This document shows positions 5,726-6,796 of a stretch of DNA of 6,796 nucleotides, in pieces (positions within the stretch are counted from its first letter, which is position 1; each line of letters starts with the position of its first letter). A program made the translations under genes and the position numbers. The notes below the pieces were generated by a model that worked only from the letters and a program-made list of their open reading frames with translations, had not been told where the DNA came from and made no database searches. Origin of the DNA: Lachnospiraceae bacterium UBA6452 (GTDB lineage: Bacteria; Bacillota; Clostridia; Lachnospirales; Lachnospiraceae); contig DJNY01000133.1 of assembly GCA_002441865.1 (NCBI GenBank), positions 1-6,796 of the forward strand. Direction: 5' to 3'.

Positions 5726-6796
5726 TCATGCGGTCACCCGCATCAATCCGTAAACCAGCAGCAGAACAAGCAGAAATGCCAGATTTGCGATCGTAAACCT
5801 GCAGACATATCCCTGCTTTCCTTTGGGCGATCCTGCCATATACCGGAAGCTGATCAGGCTTGCCATGGATGCGATCAGCGTACCAAGTCCACCCAGATTG
5901 GTACCGATCAGCAGCGCATCATATTCTTTGGTAAATCCTGACAACAGGATTGCCGCAGGTACATTACTCATAATCTGACTGGTCAGTACTGAAATGATCA
6001 TTTCCCTTCCTGCCAACAGCTTTTGTAAAAGCGCACAGAACACCGGAAGCCTTCCAATATTCCCAATAAATACGAACAGGAAGAGAAAAGTGGCCAATAA
6101 AGAATAATCCACCTTTTTCAAAAGTGTTCTATGAAAAAGGATGCAATAAATCAATATAATGCCAAATGGAAACCAGTAAGAAATCTGATGTCCTACGGCT
6201 AACAGACAAAGAATAAACAAAATAAGATAACAGAAAAAGCTTCTCTTCTCTTCTTGTGAAACTTCCCGTTTTCCCTTTTGAAATGCTGTAACAGCTTCCC
6301 GGATTGCATTTTCTTCAGTTCTTTTATCATTGTTTTTTCCGGCAGCAATCAAAATCCATCCTATAAGCAGCAAAAACGACACAAAGCTGTAAGGCAGCAA
6401 CAGACCGATAAAGTTTCCTATTGTTTTTCCGGATTTTCCATATAAATACAAGTTCTGCGGATTCCCGATTGGCAGAAGCATACTGCCCAGGTTGGCAGCT
6501 ATGGTCTGCATGATCACTGTTTTCTGCATCCATCTGTCACGGATCTGACTATCCAGCCTGTCCATAACTGCAATAGTAAACGGAACAAAGGTAATAAGTG
6601 CCACATCATTTGTAATGAACATCGAAAGGAAAAAACACAACAGGACAAGACAGATCACAAGCCCACGCACTCTCTGCACATGTGACAACAGATATGCTGC
6701 AACTCTGTCAAAGACTCCTATTTCCCTGCATCCCGCCACAATTGCCATCAGACTGAAAAGGACTGTCAATGTTTTAAAATCAATATAAGAAATATA
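5726..6796 (-). CDS. Ion-transporter-superfamily permease (CitMHS/ArsB/SLC13-like), 5' end beyond window
   Basis: 356 residues are visible and the frame is open to the window edge. A TTG at 6767-6769 could be read as a start, but the preceding residues YIDFKT look like ordinary family sequence, so the true start probably lies outside, perhaps a few dozen codons away. Roughly nine or ten hydrophobic segments are visible, with a charged cytoplasmic loop (NNDKRTEENAI through SQEEKRS) in the middle. Key motifs are FITNDVALITFVPF and ANLGSMLLPIGNPQNLYLY in the first half, and SNVPAAILLSGF followed by GTNLGGLGTLIASMASLIS in the second; these paired half-helix motifs mark the citrate/arsenite/Na+ permease fold. 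The substrate cannot be told; dicarboxylates, citrate or other anions are possible, and no ars genes are adjacent to favour arsenite. It ends MRVTA, 17 bp from the convergent yitT stop. Confidence 0.9.
   Translation of the reverse strand, partial: YISYIDFKTLTVLFSLMAIVAGCREIGVFDRVAAYLLSHVQRVRGLVICLVLLCFFLSMFITNDVALITFVPFTIAVMDRLDSQIRDRWMQKTVIMQTIAANLGSMLLPIGNPQNLYLYGKSGKTIGNFIGLLLPYSFVSFLLLIGWILIAAGKNNDKRTEENAIREAVTAFQKGKREVSQEEKRSFFCYLILFILCLLAVGHQISYWFPFGIILIYCILFHRTLLKKVDYSLLATFLFLFVFIGNIGRLPVFCALLQKLLAGREMIISVLTSQIMSNVPAAILLSGFTKEYDALLIGTNLGGLGTLIASMASLISFRYMAGSPKGKQGYVCRFTIANLAFLLVLLLVYGLMRVTA

Noticed and set aside
5728..5743. Hairpin ATGCGG/CCGCAT as a terminator between the convergent genes
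   Set aside because: Only a 6-bp stem, lies inside the permease coding end, and has no T-run on either strand.
6767..6769. TTG as the true start of the permease
   Set aside because: The frame continues upstream to the window edge with family-like residues, and a start here would cut into the first membrane segment of the fold.

Overview
The window looks like chromosomal DNA from an anaerobic Gram-positive bacterium of the Bacillota, most likely a Lachnospiraceae-type Clostridia. This rests on the protein families, the strong AGGAGG-type ribosome binding sites, the TATAAT/TTGACA promoters with extended -10 elements, a BirA-type biotin operator, and the tepA-ftsK/spoIIIE gene order known from spore-forming Firmicutes. 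No database search was possible, so the taxonomic level is inferred.

Region by region. Bases 1-2680 (minus strand) hold nearly all of an FtsK/SpoIIIE DNA translocase; only its last few C-terminal residues fall outside the window. Just upstream of it, also on the minus strand, is a ClpP-fold protein of the TepA/YmfB type (2757-3530). A good sigma-A promoter for ftsK overlaps the tepA stop codon. A hairpin at 3623-3660 separates this pair from a two-gene minus-strand operon: bioY, the biotin-binding S component of an ECF transporter (4064-4642), followed by a cysteine-rich DUF1284 gene (3678-4067) that overlaps the bioY stop by ATGA. A perfect 11-bp inverted repeat with a 14-bp spacer (4703-4738), matching the BirA biotin-repressor operator, covers the -35 box of the bioY promoter. 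Transcribed away from bioY on the plus strand is a YitT-family membrane protein with a C-terminal DUF2179 domain (4830-5708). Convergent to it, with only 17 bp between the stops, is a 5'-truncated ion-transporter-superfamily (CitMHS/ArsB/SLC13-like) permease (5726-6796).

How the genes work together. bioY and DUF1284 should be made together when biotin is low and shut off by biotinyl-AMP-loaded BirA, which ties the uncharacterised DUF1284 protein to biotin physiology. The tepA-ftsK pair is a conserved neighbourhood linked to growth, division or sporulation. The YitT protein and the permease show no clear link to either unit.

There is no mobile element, CRISPR array, RNA gene or phage-like module here. 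I see no evidence for a wholly new system. The most useful leads are the biotin-controlled DUF1284 gene, an apparent loss of a ligand-contacting Asp in BioY, and the repeats at the bioY and ftsK promoters.
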